A stretch of 59,938 bases of DNA, taken from positions 1 through 59,938 of the forward strand of contig CAINFC010000016.1 of NCBI GenBank assembly GCA_903847975.1, written 5' to 3'. The translations under genes were made by a program, and so were the position numbers. Under the pieces are notes generated by a model. The model had not been told where the DNA came from, did no database searches, and worked only from the letters and a program-made list of their open reading frames with translations. This document shows, piece by piece, positions 42,762 through 51,769 of this stretch (within the stretch, counting starts at the first letter, position 1; every line of letters begins with the position of its first letter). The DNA comes from an uncultured Acidobacteriota bacterium (lineage in GTDB: Bacteria; Acidobacteriota; UBA6911; CAINFC01).

Positions 42762-44414
42762 TCAATTCCCGGCACCCCGCGGAGAGGGGGAAACCGACAC
42801 GCTTTTCTGTTTTTGAAGCCGCACCAGACCGGGAGGCCCTCCCTTCACCTTGCTGACAAAACGCTTCTCGGTGTAGTGCACTTCGGCCCTGGGCTGCGAC
42901 CGTGCGGAACTGTAAAAGGCAGCCAGGCGGGCGGCCTCCAGCAGGGTCTCCGGCGGAACGGGCTTCCGCGAGGGATTGCGGACCACCACATGGGATCCGG
43001 CATAATCGGCGGTGTGCAGCCACAGGTCGAACTCTCCGGCCACCCGAAAGGTAAGGTAGTCGTTGCCTTGCGCGGACTGCCCGACCAGAATCACGTAGCC
43101 GTCCCGGGAAACAAACCGACGGCACCCCGGTATTTTCTTTTCCCGCTTCTCGACGGCCTTTCCGGGACTCTTTTCTTTTGGGGCGGAAGCAGAGGCGACC
43201 GCCTTTTTTCCGGTACCCGGAAGCTCCGCGAGACGGCAGGCCTCCTGCCAGAGCTTTTCTTCGGCGCGCAGTACGTCCAGGCTTTTGCCCAGGCCGTCCA
43301 TCCTGCTTCGAATCCGCTCCCTGCCCCGCTCGGCCTTACGCGCTTTCTGGAAATAGGCCTCGGCGTTGGCGGAAACATTTTTCGAGGGTTGCACGGCAAT
43401 GAAAACGGGAGGATGGCCTTCCGCATACAGATCCGGAACCGGCACCACGGCCTCCTCCCCGGACCCTGCCGGAAAAACCCACCGCTTTTTCAGCTCTCCG
43501 ATATGGGCCAGCAGGAGCTCTCCCTGCCGGCGCAATCCCGCCGGATCGGAAACGGCCCGCTCGTCTTCTGCCGCGGCGGCCAGCGCTCTCTGCTGCTTGC
43601 GAATTTCCCGGCCAATCCGGTTCAGGGCTTCCTTGCGGCGCTCCTGGTACAGCAGGTACTCTTCGGCGATCCGGGCAAAAAAGCACAGCAGCCCGTTGAC
43701 GGTCGGGAAGGCAGTGGCTGTCCCTCCGGCGCCTTCCCCGGTGGAATGAAGCGCAAGCCGCAAGTCCCGCCAGGGATCCCGCCGGCGCCAGTCCAGGCGA
43801 TTGAGAGGTTCCGGCGAAAGCAGCGTCGGCTGCACCGGCAGGAGCTCCGTGGCTGCGTCCGCCAATATCCCGTCAGGATTGCCTGCCGGAGAATCCGGCT
43901 CCCGGAGGGCGATGTCTTGGGCCTCCGAAGGATCGGGCCTCCGGCCCGGCAGCTCATACAATTGCCCCGGGGCGAGCGAACGCCGTCCGGCCTGAAACAT
44001 TTTGAAAAGTCCCGTGACTGTCTCGTTCTCGTCCAGAAGAAGGCAGTTGGGGAAAGCGGGAATGAGCTCCCATACCAGGTGCCGGCACTGGTCCCGGCGG
44101 CGAAAGGTCATCCGCAGGATCCGGTCCTGCGCCGCCTGGCCGACCGCCTCCAGGCGTGCCCCCTGCAGTTCCCTTTCCAGCAGCTGGCAAAAAACCCGGA
44201 GCCCCCCCTGGGCATCGGCCGGCACTCTGGATGCCGGCCGCCAGGCGGCAAAGAGGCACCAGGGCTTCAGGCAGAAGTCGAGGTTTCCCAGGGAAGAGTT
44301 CCATTGCAGCGAAACGGTATGCAGGTTCAGGGAGCAGGCGCGCTGCAGCGTTGCTTTCCCCGCCAATTCCGCGGAAAGCTCCTCGACCCAGGCACTCAGA
44401 ATCCGCTCATCCAT
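42762..44414 (-). CDS. rqcH: RqcH/NFACT ribosome quality-control protein
   Basis: 550 residues from the ATG at 44414; the frame is open to 44666 but that part is antisense-like and inside the GH92 gene. NFACT-N carries Asp97-Arg98 in AAQDRILRMTF, the same positions needed for tRNA binding in Bacillus RqcH. Two coiled-coil segments (about 250-300 and 365-400) form the M domain. The NFACT-R domain is clear: RRFVSRDGYVILVGQSAQGN, DLWLHTADYAGSHVVVRNPS. RqcH recruits tRNA-Ala to split large subunits and adds alanine tails to stalled peptides. Same strand as GH92, 43 bases after it. Confidence 0.9.
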   Translation of the reverse strand: MDERILSAWVEELSAELAGKATLQRACSLNLHTVSLQWNSSLGNLDFCLKPWCLFAAWRPASRVPADAQGGLRVFCQLLERELQGARLEAVGQAAQDRILRMTFRRRDQCRHLVWELIPAFPNCLLLDENETVTGLFKMFQAGRRSLAPGQLYELPGRRPDPSEAQDIALREPDSPAGNPDGILADAATELLPVQPTLLSPEPLNRLDWRRRDPWRDLRLALHSTGEGAGGTATAFPTVNGLLCFFARIAEEYLLYQERRKEALNRIGREIRKQQRALAAAAEDERAVSDPAGLRRQGELLLAHIGELKKRWVFPAGSGEEAVVPVPDLYAEGHPPVFIAVQPSKNVSANAEAYFQKARKAERGRERIRSRMDGLGKSLDVLRAEEKLWQEACRLAELPGTGKKAVASASAPKEKSPGKAVEKREKKIPGCRRFVSRDGYVILVGQSAQGNDYLTFRVAGEFDLWLHTADYAGSHVVVRNPSRKPVPPETLLEAARLAAFYSSARSQPRAEVHYTEKRFVSKVKGGPPGLVRLQKQKSVSVSPSPRGAGN

Positions 44415-44457
44415 ATGGTCCGCCGCCTGCTCCGGCAACGCGCCCGCTTCCCCCGCC

Positions 44458-46668
44458 CTACCTTTCCGGCTGGCGGAAAGCCGCTTCGTTGGAAAAGGAG
44501 GGCGGCGCCGCTTCGGGTGAGCTGCCCCAGCTCTTGTTCGGCCCGGGTCCCATTTCCAGGGCCAGAACCCCCCCGCGCTCCAGCCTGGAATTCTCGAGCC
44601 ACGGCTTGTCTTGCACCGCCCCGTTGAAGCGGGCCGATTGAATGTATTTGTTCCGGGCCGAAGCATTCCTGGCTTCCACCGTCAGCACCTCCCCCCCGGG
44701 CAGGCGCAACCTGGTCTTTTCGAAAAGCGGGCTGGTGATCAGCCAGACCGGGTAATTGGGCAGAACGATGAAACTGGGATAGAGCCCCGTGGCGCTGCAG
44801 ACGTACCAGAGGGACATCAGCCCGCTGTCTTCGTCGCCGCAGATGCCCAGCGGACCGGTTCCATACCAGAGAGCGAGTATTTCCCTCACCTTTCGCTGGG
44901 TTTTCCAGGGCGCGCCCGCATAGACGTACAGGTAGGGAATGTGCCGGGAGAACTCGTTGCCGTGAGCATACTGGCCGATGAGGCCGGTTTCGTCGGGAAA
45001 CTGACCCAGAAATTGATATTTGGCGTCCGGCCGGTCATACTGCTCCACAAAGACGGCGTCCAGTCTCTGCTGAAAATTCTCCCGGCCGCCCATCAGCCGG
45101 ATCAGCCCCTCGACATCGTGAGGAACATACCAGGTGTAGGTCCAGCTGTTCATCTCCGAAAAGTAGTCGCGGCCGCCGAGGCCCCCGGACCACTTGGGAT
45201 CGAAGGGCTCCACCCACTTTCCGTCCGCCGTTTTGGGAGCCATGAATCCGGTGGCGGCATGGAATACATTGCGGTAGTCGAAAGCATGCCTGCGGAATTC
45301 CTGAAAATCCTCCTCCCGGCCCAGGTCCCTGGCCATCCGGGCCAGACACCAGCTTTCGTAGGCGGCCTGCAGGGTGATGGTCACGCACTGTCTTTTTTCG
45401 AAGCTGTGCACCTCCGGCACCCATTCCTTTTGGCCGGGGGGCAAAGCGGGAAAGAACCCGTTGACCAGGTAAAAACGATCCAGTTCCGTGACCGGGCCGC
45501 GGGCCCAGGGAATCTTGGTGGATTCCATGAATTCGGCCTTCATGTTGGCGTAGGCGGCAGGGACATCAAAGTCCCTCAGGCCGCGGCGATAGGCATCGGA
45601 AATCGCCACTAGCCGGCCGTGCTGAAACATCACCCCCGGAGCGTGCGAGGAGGGAATAAGCTCGTCCCGCCTCCGTGCCGCATAACGCCTGGCCTCCTGC
45701 AGGAGGTGATCCTTCTGAAAGCCCATCCGGCGCAGCAGCTCCTCTCCGCCGCCGACGCGGTAAAGAGCCGTGTAGAACTTGATGCGCTCCGGCTCCGTTC
45801 CACCCTCGACCTCCAGGATGCGCAGCGATCGGTTCCAGGCTTCCCGGGCCTGGAGCTTGGCAGACTCAAAATCCCATTGGGGAATTTCCTGGCGCAGGAA
45901 GGCCAGCGCCTGCTCCCGGCTTTCCGTGGAAACGCCGATTTTCACTTCGATGGCCTCCCCCTCCGCGGTCGAATAGGAGGCAAAGGCGCCGATGGCGTCG
46001 CCCTTCTGACTTGGAGAGCCTGGAAAAACGCGGGTTCCCTGCCAGGTGCCGAAAGCGGCAAAGGGTTTGCTGAATTCCGCATGAAAAAAAGCCCTTCCGG
46101 ATCTGGCCGGTTCCTCGCCTTCCACGGACCGGTCGCCCGCCACCCGGATGGCGGAATCCTTTTCCAGGCGCAGCAGCAGATTGGATGCCTGTCCCGCGGG
46201 GAAGGTAAAACGATAGTAGGCGGCGTGCGCGGTAACGGTGAGCTCCGCCCGAATTCCGCTGTCCTCCAGGTTTACGGCGTAATAATAGGGGGTTGCCGTC
46301 TCGAAATCGTGGTCGAACCGCGAGGCGCACGCTTCCGCTTCCGCCTGTACTTTGCCGGTAGTGGCCATCAGCAGAGCCGTAACCCGGCTCCTGCGATGTG
46401 AGGATTCCCGCACCGGAAAGCCGAAAATCCGGTCCGCCAGGTACTTGTCGGTAATCCCCGGGGTGGTGTAGGGAGCCAGCCGGACGGCTCCCTCCGGCAG
46501 GAACACATCCGGAGAGGTGGCCACCAGCAGATGGCCGATGGTGCCGATGTTCGGATTCACGTAATCCACCGGCTCCCTGTCCGGCAGCGCTTTCCCGGCA
46601 CAGCCGGCCACTGCCGCTGCCATGGAAATCAGGCAACGCCACTTCCTTTTCTTCCAGGATGCTTTCAT
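44458..46668 (-). CDS. GH92 family glycosidase-like lipoprotein
   Basis: 736 residues from the ATG at 46668. A lipoprotein signal ends at AAAVAGC, so it is probably membrane-anchored outside the cytoplasm. GH92 landmarks: VDYVNPNIGTIGH at the mature N-terminus, RIKFYTALYRV, ISDAYRRGLRDFDVPAAYAN, YTWYVPHDVEGLIRLMGG, QYAHGNEFSRHIPYLYVYAG and GDEDSGLMSLWYVCSATGLY. GH92 enzymes are calcium-dependent exo-alpha-mannosidases. The segment after FYTALY is about 60 residues shorter than usual and lacks the WDT(F/Y)R motif, and NDDcGQ is DEDSGL, so activity or specificity may be altered. Confidence 0.85.
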   Translation of the reverse strand: MKASWKKRKWRCLISMAAAVAGCAGKALPDREPVDYVNPNIGTIGHLLVATSPDVFLPEGAVRLAPYTTPGITDKYLADRIFGFPVRESSHRRSRVTALLMATTGKVQAEAEACASRFDHDFETATPYYYAVNLEDSGIRAELTVTAHAAYYRFTFPAGQASNLLLRLEKDSAIRVAGDRSVEGEEPARSGRAFFHAEFSKPFAAFGTWQGTRVFPGSPSQKGDAIGAFASYSTAEGEAIEVKIGVSTESREQALAFLRQEIPQWDFESAKLQAREAWNRSLRILEVEGGTEPERIKFYTALYRVGGGEELLRRMGFQKDHLLQEARRYAARRRDELIPSSHAPGVMFQHGRLVAISDAYRRGLRDFDVPAAYANMKAEFMESTKIPWARGPVTELDRFYLVNGFFPALPPGQKEWVPEVHSFEKRQCVTITLQAAYESWCLARMARDLGREEDFQEFRRHAFDYRNVFHAATGFMAPKTADGKWVEPFDPKWSGGLGGRDYFSEMNSWTYTWYVPHDVEGLIRLMGGRENFQQRLDAVFVEQYDRPDAKYQFLGQFPDETGLIGQYAHGNEFSRHIPYLYVYAGAPWKTQRKVREILALWYGTGPLGICGDEDSGLMSLWYVCSATGLYPSFIVLPNYPVWLITSPLFEKTRLRLPGGEVLTVEARNASARNKYIQSARFNGAVQDKPWLENSRLERGGVLALEMGPGPNKSWGSSPEAAPPSFSNEAAFRQPER

Positions 46669-46786
46669 TCTCAACGCTCCCCTTGTTCTTTGGAGAATTT
46701 CTTTTCCGCTATTGCTTCTTTTTCCCCTGGTATGATACGACATACACGCGGAAATAAATACAACTTATCTTTGGGGAGATTATTGC

Positions 46787-48322
46787 GTGAGGAAACCGTT
46801 CCCTGTCTGCTTTTTTGCAGCCCTCCTGCTTCTGCTGGCCGGAGGCTGGGCAGCGGCACAGCAAGCCGCCTTGACCATTCTGCATACCAACGACGCGCAC
46901 AGCCACCTGCTGCCTTTCAGCTACCCGGCCGTGGCTCCGCCGGGATCCCCGCTGGAAGGCCTGACCGTCCGCCAGAACATCGGCGGCATCGCCCGGCGGA
47001 GTACCCTGGTGAAGCGGATCCGCGAGGAACAGAGCCGGCGCGGCATACCGGTCTGGGTGGTCGACGCCGGCGACACGACGGACGGCACGCCCTTTTCGAC
47101 GGAATATCGTGGCCAGGCCGACGCGGAGGCGATGAACGCCCTGGGCTACGACTTCGGCACGCTGGGCAATCATGAATTCAATATGCCGCTGGAGCCGTTC
47201 AAAAAGTATCTGGGCCTGGTCCGGTTTCCTCTGCTCGGCGCCAACGTCAAAGAGATTTCCGGCGGGAAAGGGCTGCTGGCCGATTCCCTCATCCGCCCGC
47301 TCGGCCGGCTGAAAATAGGGCTTTTCGGGATCATCACCCGGGAGACCAGGGATTACCCGGCGGCCAAGGGGAACTTTCTTTTTGAAGACGAGATCGAAAC
47401 GGCCGGCAGAATGGTAAAAGCCCTGCGCCCCAAGGCGGATATCGTGGTGGCCGTTTCCCACGCCGGCGAAGAGCTGGATCAGGCCATTGCCCGGAAAGTC
47501 GAAGGCATCGATGTGATCATCGGCGGCCACTCCCACTCGCGCATGCCGATCGGGGAATTTGTCTGGAGGTCCGAAGAGCTGATTGCCGATCAGGTCAATG
47601 GAACCGTGATCGTACAGGCCCATCAGTGGGGCGGCGAGCTGGGCCGGCTGGACCTTCTTTTCTCCCGCGATAAAAAGCGGACCTGGCACGTGGACCGCTT
47701 CCGGGCAAGGCTTATTCCCGTCACCCCGGATATTGAGGAGGATGCGGCCGTGGCCGCGGTGGTGGACCGCTACTGGAAACCGATCGCCGGGCGCTACGGA
47801 GAGGTGGTCGGGCAGGCTTTGGATGATTTTGCCGTTCGCGGGCAGGACTTGGCCAATTACAACCTGTTTGCCGACCTGGTGCGGGAAGCCGTGGGAACGG
47901 AGATCGATTTTGAGAACCTGGGCGGTATCCGCGCCCCGCTCATCAAAGGCAGCATCACCATGGCCGACATCATCAACGCGGATCCTTTCGACAACGAGGT
48001 GGTTACCTTTACCGTAACCGGGCGCCAGATCCGGGAAATCCTGCGCCGCACGCGCCCTGCCGTATCGGGTATCCGCTACCGGATGGAAAACCGGGAGGTC
48101 GTCGAACTGACCATCAACGGCCAGCCGGTCGACGAGACCCGGGTCTACACCGGATCGACCAACTCTTACTTTGCCGGCCGCTCGATGAAGGGGATCGAGG
48201 TTCAATCCACCGGGAAGATGCGCCGGGAGACGGTCAAAGAGATGATCCGTAAAAAAGGGAAGGTCAAGCCGGTCTACGACGATCGCCGGGTCATCCTGGA
48301 TCCCGGAAACAGCAACTACTGA
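46787..48322 (+). CDS. Exported 5'-nucleotidase/UshA-family phosphoesterase
   Basis: 511 residues starting at GTG 46787 behind TTGGGGAGA. Signal peptide (FFAALLLLLAGGWAAAQQA). The metallophosphoesterase domain has ILHTNDAHSHLLPF, WVVDAGDTTDG, FGTLGNHEFNM, AVSHAGEELD and IGGHSHSRMP, a complete dimetal site. The C-terminal 5'-nucleotidase domain has YNLFADLVREAVGTEIDFEN and LGGIRAPLIKG for nucleotide binding. It would dephosphorylate nucleotides outside the cytoplasmic membrane, releasing nucleoside and phosphate. Divergent from the GH92 gene. Confidence 0.92.
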   Translation: MRKPFPVCFFAALLLLLAGGWAAAQQAALTILHTNDAHSHLLPFSYPAVAPPGSPLEGLTVRQNIGGIARRSTLVKRIREEQSRRGIPVWVVDAGDTTDGTPFSTEYRGQADAEAMNALGYDFGTLGNHEFNMPLEPFKKYLGLVRFPLLGANVKEISGGKGLLADSLIRPLGRLKIGLFGIITRETRDYPAAKGNFLFEDEIETAGRMVKALRPKADIVVAVSHAGEELDQAIARKVEGIDVIIGGHSHSRMPIGEFVWRSEELIADQVNGTVIVQAHQWGGELGRLDLLFSRDKKRTWHVDRFRARLIPVTPDIEEDAAVAAVVDRYWKPIAGRYGEVVGQALDDFAVRGQDLANYNLFADLVREAVGTEIDFENLGGIRAPLIKGSITMADIINADPFDNEVVTFTVTGRQIREILRRTRPAVSGIRYRMENREVVELTINGQPVDETRVYTGSTNSYFAGRSMKGIEVQSTGKMRRETVKEMIRKKGKVKPVYDDRRVILDPGNSNY

Positions 48323-48429
48323 TGAGGCGGAAGAAACAATCCCCCCATTTCGGATGGGGAGAGGGGCTTATCTTATTGCCGGACCGGCTTACCTGACAGC
48401 CCGGCAAAAAGTAACCATCTTCTTTCGAC

Positions 48430-48530
48430 CTGTCCTTTCGCCTTTCTTCCCGCTCTTCCTTTCTTCCTGTAAGCCCTTTCTTTTCAAAGAAAGACGGGAA
48501 GATCAGGAAGGAAGAAAGAAGCCGTCCGTA
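48430..48530. repeat. Intergenic imperfect repeat, copy B
   Basis: CTTTCTT and AAAGAAAG form a hairpin; the element then has GGGAAGATCAGGAAGGAAG and AAGAAGCCG, matching copy A at 34235 in order and much of the sequence. It lies between the convergent nucleotidase and YdeI genes. The flanking bases 48323-48568 hold no gene. Confidence 0.55.
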
Positions 48531-48568
48531 TATTTCGAAAGGGAAGAGGGACTTTTTACCGGACCGGG

Positions 48569-49150
48569 TTACTTGAGACCCAGGGTTTTTCCCTGCTCGA
48601 GAACGGAAAGCAGCTCTTTCCAGCGCCGTTCCCTGGTCTCCTCTTTTTTAGCGCTGATCACCCAGCCCGCATACCGGCGCTGCAGCGAAGGAGCCAGGCG
48701 CTGAAATTCCCCGAAGGCCTGATCGTTTTTCCGGAGACGGTCGATCACCTCCTCGGGAATCGGCCGACTTTTCTGAAGGATCTGGCGGATTTCCGGGTCC
48801 GGTTCGGAAACAGGAGCACGGGGGTCGTACTTTGCCAACCCGGCCTTCGTCATGCGCCCCTCCCGGATCAGCTTTTCGGCACGCTTTCGATTGGAGGGTG
48901 ACCAGCGGCTGCCCGCCCGGCGGGGATTGAATTTACGGATATATCTTTGTTCGTCCAGCTTCTGGATGATGCTGTCAATCCAGCCAAAGCAGAGCGCTTC
49001 CTCCAGGGATTCCTCGTAGCGAATGCCCGCCTGTCCGGCAGCCCGTTTGAAGTAAACCACCCAGATCACCTTTTCCCTGGCGTGATTCCGCTCCAGCCAG
49101 GAATGCCAATCCTCGCGGCTGTGCGGCGTAAACATGGGTTTGTCTTTCAT
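48569..49150 (-). CDS. YdeI/OmpD-associated family protein
   Basis: 193 residues from the ATG at 49150, with ribosome site GGGGAGA; the frame continues upstream without homology. Typical YdeI-like motifs: FTPHSREDWHSWLERNHARE, VIWVVYFKRAAG, YEESLEEALCFGWIDSIIQK, RYIRKFNPRRAGSRWSPSNR, and the C-terminal SLQRRYAGWVISAKKEETRE. Members are cytoplasmic proteins implicated in peptide or antibiotic stress in some bacteria; the biochemical function is not established. It is convergent with the nucleotidase. Confidence 0.88.
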   Translation of the reverse strand: MKDKPMFTPHSREDWHSWLERNHAREKVIWVVYFKRAAGQAGIRYEESLEEALCFGWIDSIIQKLDEQRYIRKFNPRRAGSRWSPSNRKRAEKLIREGRMTKAGLAKYDPRAPVSEPDPEIRQILQKSRPIPEEVIDRLRKNDQAFGEFQRLAPSLQRRYAGWVISAKKEETRERRWKELLSVLEQGKTLGLK

Positions 49151-49339
49151 CGCTTTTCTCCCCGTTCGCCCCAAGGCGCCTGTCCATGCTGCGGCATCGA
49201 TAATATCCTGCCCCGACCGGAAACTCCAAAGGGAAAGTAAGGAACAAAAAATTGAAACCTCCAAGCCCATGGGAGCATACTGTATTCGAACTGGTTCGAC
49301 CATTTTTACCATTAACTGTTTTCTCAAAGGAGAAACGCG

Positions 49340-49717
49340 ATGAAATTGAGAATTGCTTTTTGCATGTTGGGCGTCCTTATGGTGATGGCCGCTGTGGCCG
49401 CCGCCGCCGACGTGACCGGCAAATGGATTGCACAGATGCCTGGACGCGACGGGCAAACCCGGGAAGTTCCGTTTACCTTCAAGGTGGAAGGGGACAAGCT
49501 GACCGGAACGACCGCCGGCCGCGATGCCGAAACGCCGATTGCCGACGGCAAGATCAATGGAGATGAAATTTCTTTCTCGATCACCCGGAACTTCAACGGC
49601 AACTCCATGAAGATGCTCTACAAAGGAAAAGTGTCCGGCGACGAAATCAAATTCAGCATGACCCGGGAAGGCGGCGATCAGCCCCCGCGCGAATTCACCG
49701 CCAAAAGAGCCAAGTAG
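49340..49717 (+). CDS. Small secreted beta-rich protein
   Basis: 125 residues with a signal peptide ending VAAAADV. The mature part alternates short strands with repeats of the pattern DGKINGDEISFSITRNFNG and KGKVSGDEIKFSMTREGGD, suggesting a small antiparallel barrel. Proteins of this appearance are common and often multicopy in acidobacteria; function unknown. AAAGGAGAAACG is a good ribosome site, and a strong terminator follows the stop, so it is transcribed alone. Confidence 0.85.
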   Translation: MKLRIAFCMLGVLMVMAAVAAAADVTGKWIAQMPGRDGQTREVPFTFKVEGDKLTGTTAGRDAETPIADGKINGDEISFSITRNFNGNSMKMLYKGKVSGDEIKFSMTREGGDQPPREFTAKRAK

Positions 49718-49747
49718 ATTGCTTTATTATTTCTTGGTTTCGACGGG

Positions 49748-49778
49748 AAAAGGCGTGGTGTTATCCACGCCTTTTTTT
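49748..49778 (+). terminator. Rho-independent terminator
   Basis: AAAAGGCGTGG and CCACGCCTTTT form a perfect stem with a 6-base loop, continuing into a T7 run. It ends the transcript of the small secreted protein. Confidence 0.9.
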
Positions 49779-49819
49779 GTTTTCGGATCGGTTGAAAACA
49801 GATTATTTGGCTGTTCCCT

Positions 49820-49849
49820 TTGACTCTTTGACCCATCCATGCTTACAAT
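49820..49849 (+). promoter_or_regulatory. Possible sigma-70 promoter of the DUF4956-CotH cluster
   Basis: TTGACT (49820-49825) and TACAAT (49844-49849) are 18 bases apart. The first gene starts at 49966, leaving a leader of about 110 bases. No PHO-box pattern is recognised. Confidence 0.45.
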
Positions 49850-49965
49850 CAATGGCAGCATTAAGGGGCCGGAGATACGTAATTCTTCGCGATCTTGAAG
49901 CCAAAGCTACCGAAAAGCAGGAATGAATCTTCTTCCGGGCATCGGCCGGGGAGGTATAGGGAATC

Positions 49966-50796
49966 ATGGAGCTTAGAGATAAACCTTGGGAAAAATTGCA
50001 GCGCCTCATGGGAATCCGCTCGCAGTCCAGCCTGCAGCTCGCCGGGTGCGCCGCCGCCGTTTACCTGCTTCTGATGTGGGCCATCTGGCGCTGGCCCGGC
50101 ATTCTGACCTCCCAGGCGATTCCCGTCTTTCAGGCCCTTCCCTGGAATACGTCCGGCCATCCTTCCGTCTATCCTCTATTTGAGATCACCAAGCTGGTAA
50201 TGGCCTCCCTCCTGGGCATGGTCACCACCCTGATCCATAAGCACCTGCACCGCGAGAAGCTGCTCAGCCGCTCCCTGGAGCAGGCCCAGATACTGCTCTG
50301 CATTTCCGGAGCGATGATGATGGTCATTATCGGCGACTCCCTACCGAGAGCCTTCGGGATTGCCGGCGCGGCGGCCATCATCCGTTTCCGGACGCCGGTG
50401 GAGGACCCCAAGGACACCACGCTGCTCTTCCTGGTCCTCGGCCTGGGAATGGCTTGCGGCCTGGGTGCTTTCAGCGTGGCCGGACTGGCCTGCTTTTTTC
50501 TCTGTACCATTCTTTTTCTTCTGGACCATATCGGAGAGCAGAAGCCCCGCCCGATGGTTCTGGAACTGGTAGCCAACGGCTCCGAGTTCCCGAGCACCCA
50601 CGTGCATAATATTTTTTCCGCTTACGGGACGGTGTTCGAACCTCGCGAAATGACGCACGGGGAAGAAGCCATGATAACCTACAACGTTGTACTAGCTCCC
50701 AACACACCATTGGATCACATGAGCGACCAGCTGATCAGCGGTGGCTTTTCCGGCATCAAATCCGTGGTCTGGCATGCCCCGAAAAAGAGCGGATAG
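49966..50796 (+). CDS. DUF4956 membrane protein
   Basis: 276 residues. Hydrophobic helices at about 24-42, 68-88, 105-122 and 150-185, then a cytoplasmic domain of about 90 residues. The DUF4956 signature is clear: GDSLPRAFGIAGAAAIIRFR, TPVEDPKDTTLLFLVLGLGM. These proteins often neighbour CotH-fold proteins and VTC-type polyphosphate polymerases; their function is not known. Here it heads a cluster with PLD-like, porin, CotH and phosphatase genes, the next start 4 bases after its stop. Ribosome site GGGGAGG. Confidence 0.88.
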   Translation: MELRDKPWEKLQRLMGIRSQSSLQLAGCAAAVYLLLMWAIWRWPGILTSQAIPVFQALPWNTSGHPSVYPLFEITKLVMASLLGMVTTLIHKHLHREKLLSRSLEQAQILLCISGAMMMVIIGDSLPRAFGIAGAAAIIRFRTPVEDPKDTTLLFLVLGLGMACGLGAFSVAGLACFFLCTILFLLDHIGEQKPRPMVLELVANGSEFPSTHVHNIFSAYGTVFEPREMTHGEEAMITYNVVLAPNTPLDHMSDQLISGGFSGIKSVVWHAPKKSG

Positions 50797-50800
50797 GCCG

Positions 50801-51769
50801 ATGGCGGATTGCAGCAAGCCCGAAAAGAAAAAGAAAGCCGGCCCCATCCCGCAGGAACAGGTGGTACTGGAGCCCCCGGAGCGGCTGAAGGCGGTTATCC
50901 GTCTGATCCGCATGGCACAGCGGCGGCTGCTGATTTCCATGTTCCGCTGCAAAGAAAAAGCCGTCCTGGAGGAGCTGGCCGCCGCCTTGCGGCGCAAGGT
51001 GCAGGTGCACGCTCTGGTTACCCCGCGCGCCAAGGGCGGTAAGCTGCGCCTGAACGAGCTCGGCGCCCTGCTGGAAGGGATGGGCGCCAAGGTGATGCGC
51101 TATCCCGACCAGGTGGTCAAATACCACGCCAAGTACATGGTGGTCGACGACGGGCCCGGCATGGTTGCCTCCCTGAATTTCACCAAGAAATGTTTTCGCC
51201 GGACCAGCGACTTCCTGCAGATCACCTACGACCCGGCGGTGGTTTCCGGGCTGATCCGCCTTTTCGAATCCGACTGCAGCCGGGTGCAAACCCTGCTGCC
51301 GCCCGACCTCAGCGAGCGTCTGATTGTCGGCCCGGATCGCGCCCGGGTGCAGATTACCGACTTCCTGCAATCGGCACGACGCCGCATCCGCATCCTGGAT
51401 CCGAAAGTCACCGATGCCGACGTGCTGATGCTGCTGGAGGCCAAAAGGGCCGACGGCGTTGAGGTGCAGATCAATCAAAAACGGGAGCTGGGCAGCCTGA
51501 CCAGCCACGGCAAGCTGATCCTGGTGGATGATTCCGCCGCCCTTTTCGGCAGCATCTCCCTGTGCACCCTGAGCCTGGATTTTCGCCGGGAGCTGGCCAT
51601 AAAAGTGCAAGATCCCTATTGCGTCGAGCAGCTGGTCGGCTATTTCGATTTCCTGGCCAACGGCGGTCCCCCTGCGCCCGAAGGGCCGGCGCAGGAAGTC
51701 GAGCCGCAGGATTCCCGAAAAAAGACGATACGTAAGGATGTCGGGAAGAAAAAGGAGAAACGCTCTTGA
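50801..51769 (+). CDS. Phospholipase-D-like protein
   Basis: 322 residues, cytoplasmic by sequence. Two HKD-type motifs: VKYHAKYMVVDD...ASLNF (about 106-128) and TSHGKLILVDD...GSISL (about 235-257). Both His and Lys pairs are present, so a phosphodiesterase site can form across the pseudo-dimer. PLD-fold proteins act on phospholipids or nucleic acids or make phosphatidyl transfers; the lack of a signal peptide and of neighbours in lipid synthesis leaves the substrate open. The C-terminus is Lys-rich. Its stop overlaps the TTG start of the porin. Confidence 0.85.
   Translation: MADCSKPEKKKKAGPIPQEQVVLEPPERLKAVIRLIRMAQRRLLISMFRCKEKAVLEELAAALRRKVQVHALVTPRAKGGKLRLNELGALLEGMGAKVMRYPDQVVKYHAKYMVVDDGPGMVASLNFTKKCFRRTSDFLQITYDPAVVSGLIRLFESDCSRVQTLLPPDLSERLIVGPDRARVQITDFLQSARRRIRILDPKVTDADVLMLLEAKRADGVEVQINQKRELGSLTSHGKLILVDDSAALFGSISLCTLSLDFRRELAIKVQDPYCVEQLVGYFDFLANGGPPAPEGPAQEVEPQDSRKKTIRKDVGKKKEKRS

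Noticed and set aside
44415-44666. 84-codon N-terminal extension of rqcH
   Set aside because: It is Arg/Pro/Gly-rich and lies inside the GH92 coding sequence; starting at 44414 puts Asp-Arg at positions 97-98 as in known RqcH.
49819-49832. TTTGACTCTTTGAC direct repeat as a PHO box
   Set aside because: The repeat period is 7 bases rather than 11 and the units do not match CTGTCAT; it is better explained as part of a -35 region.
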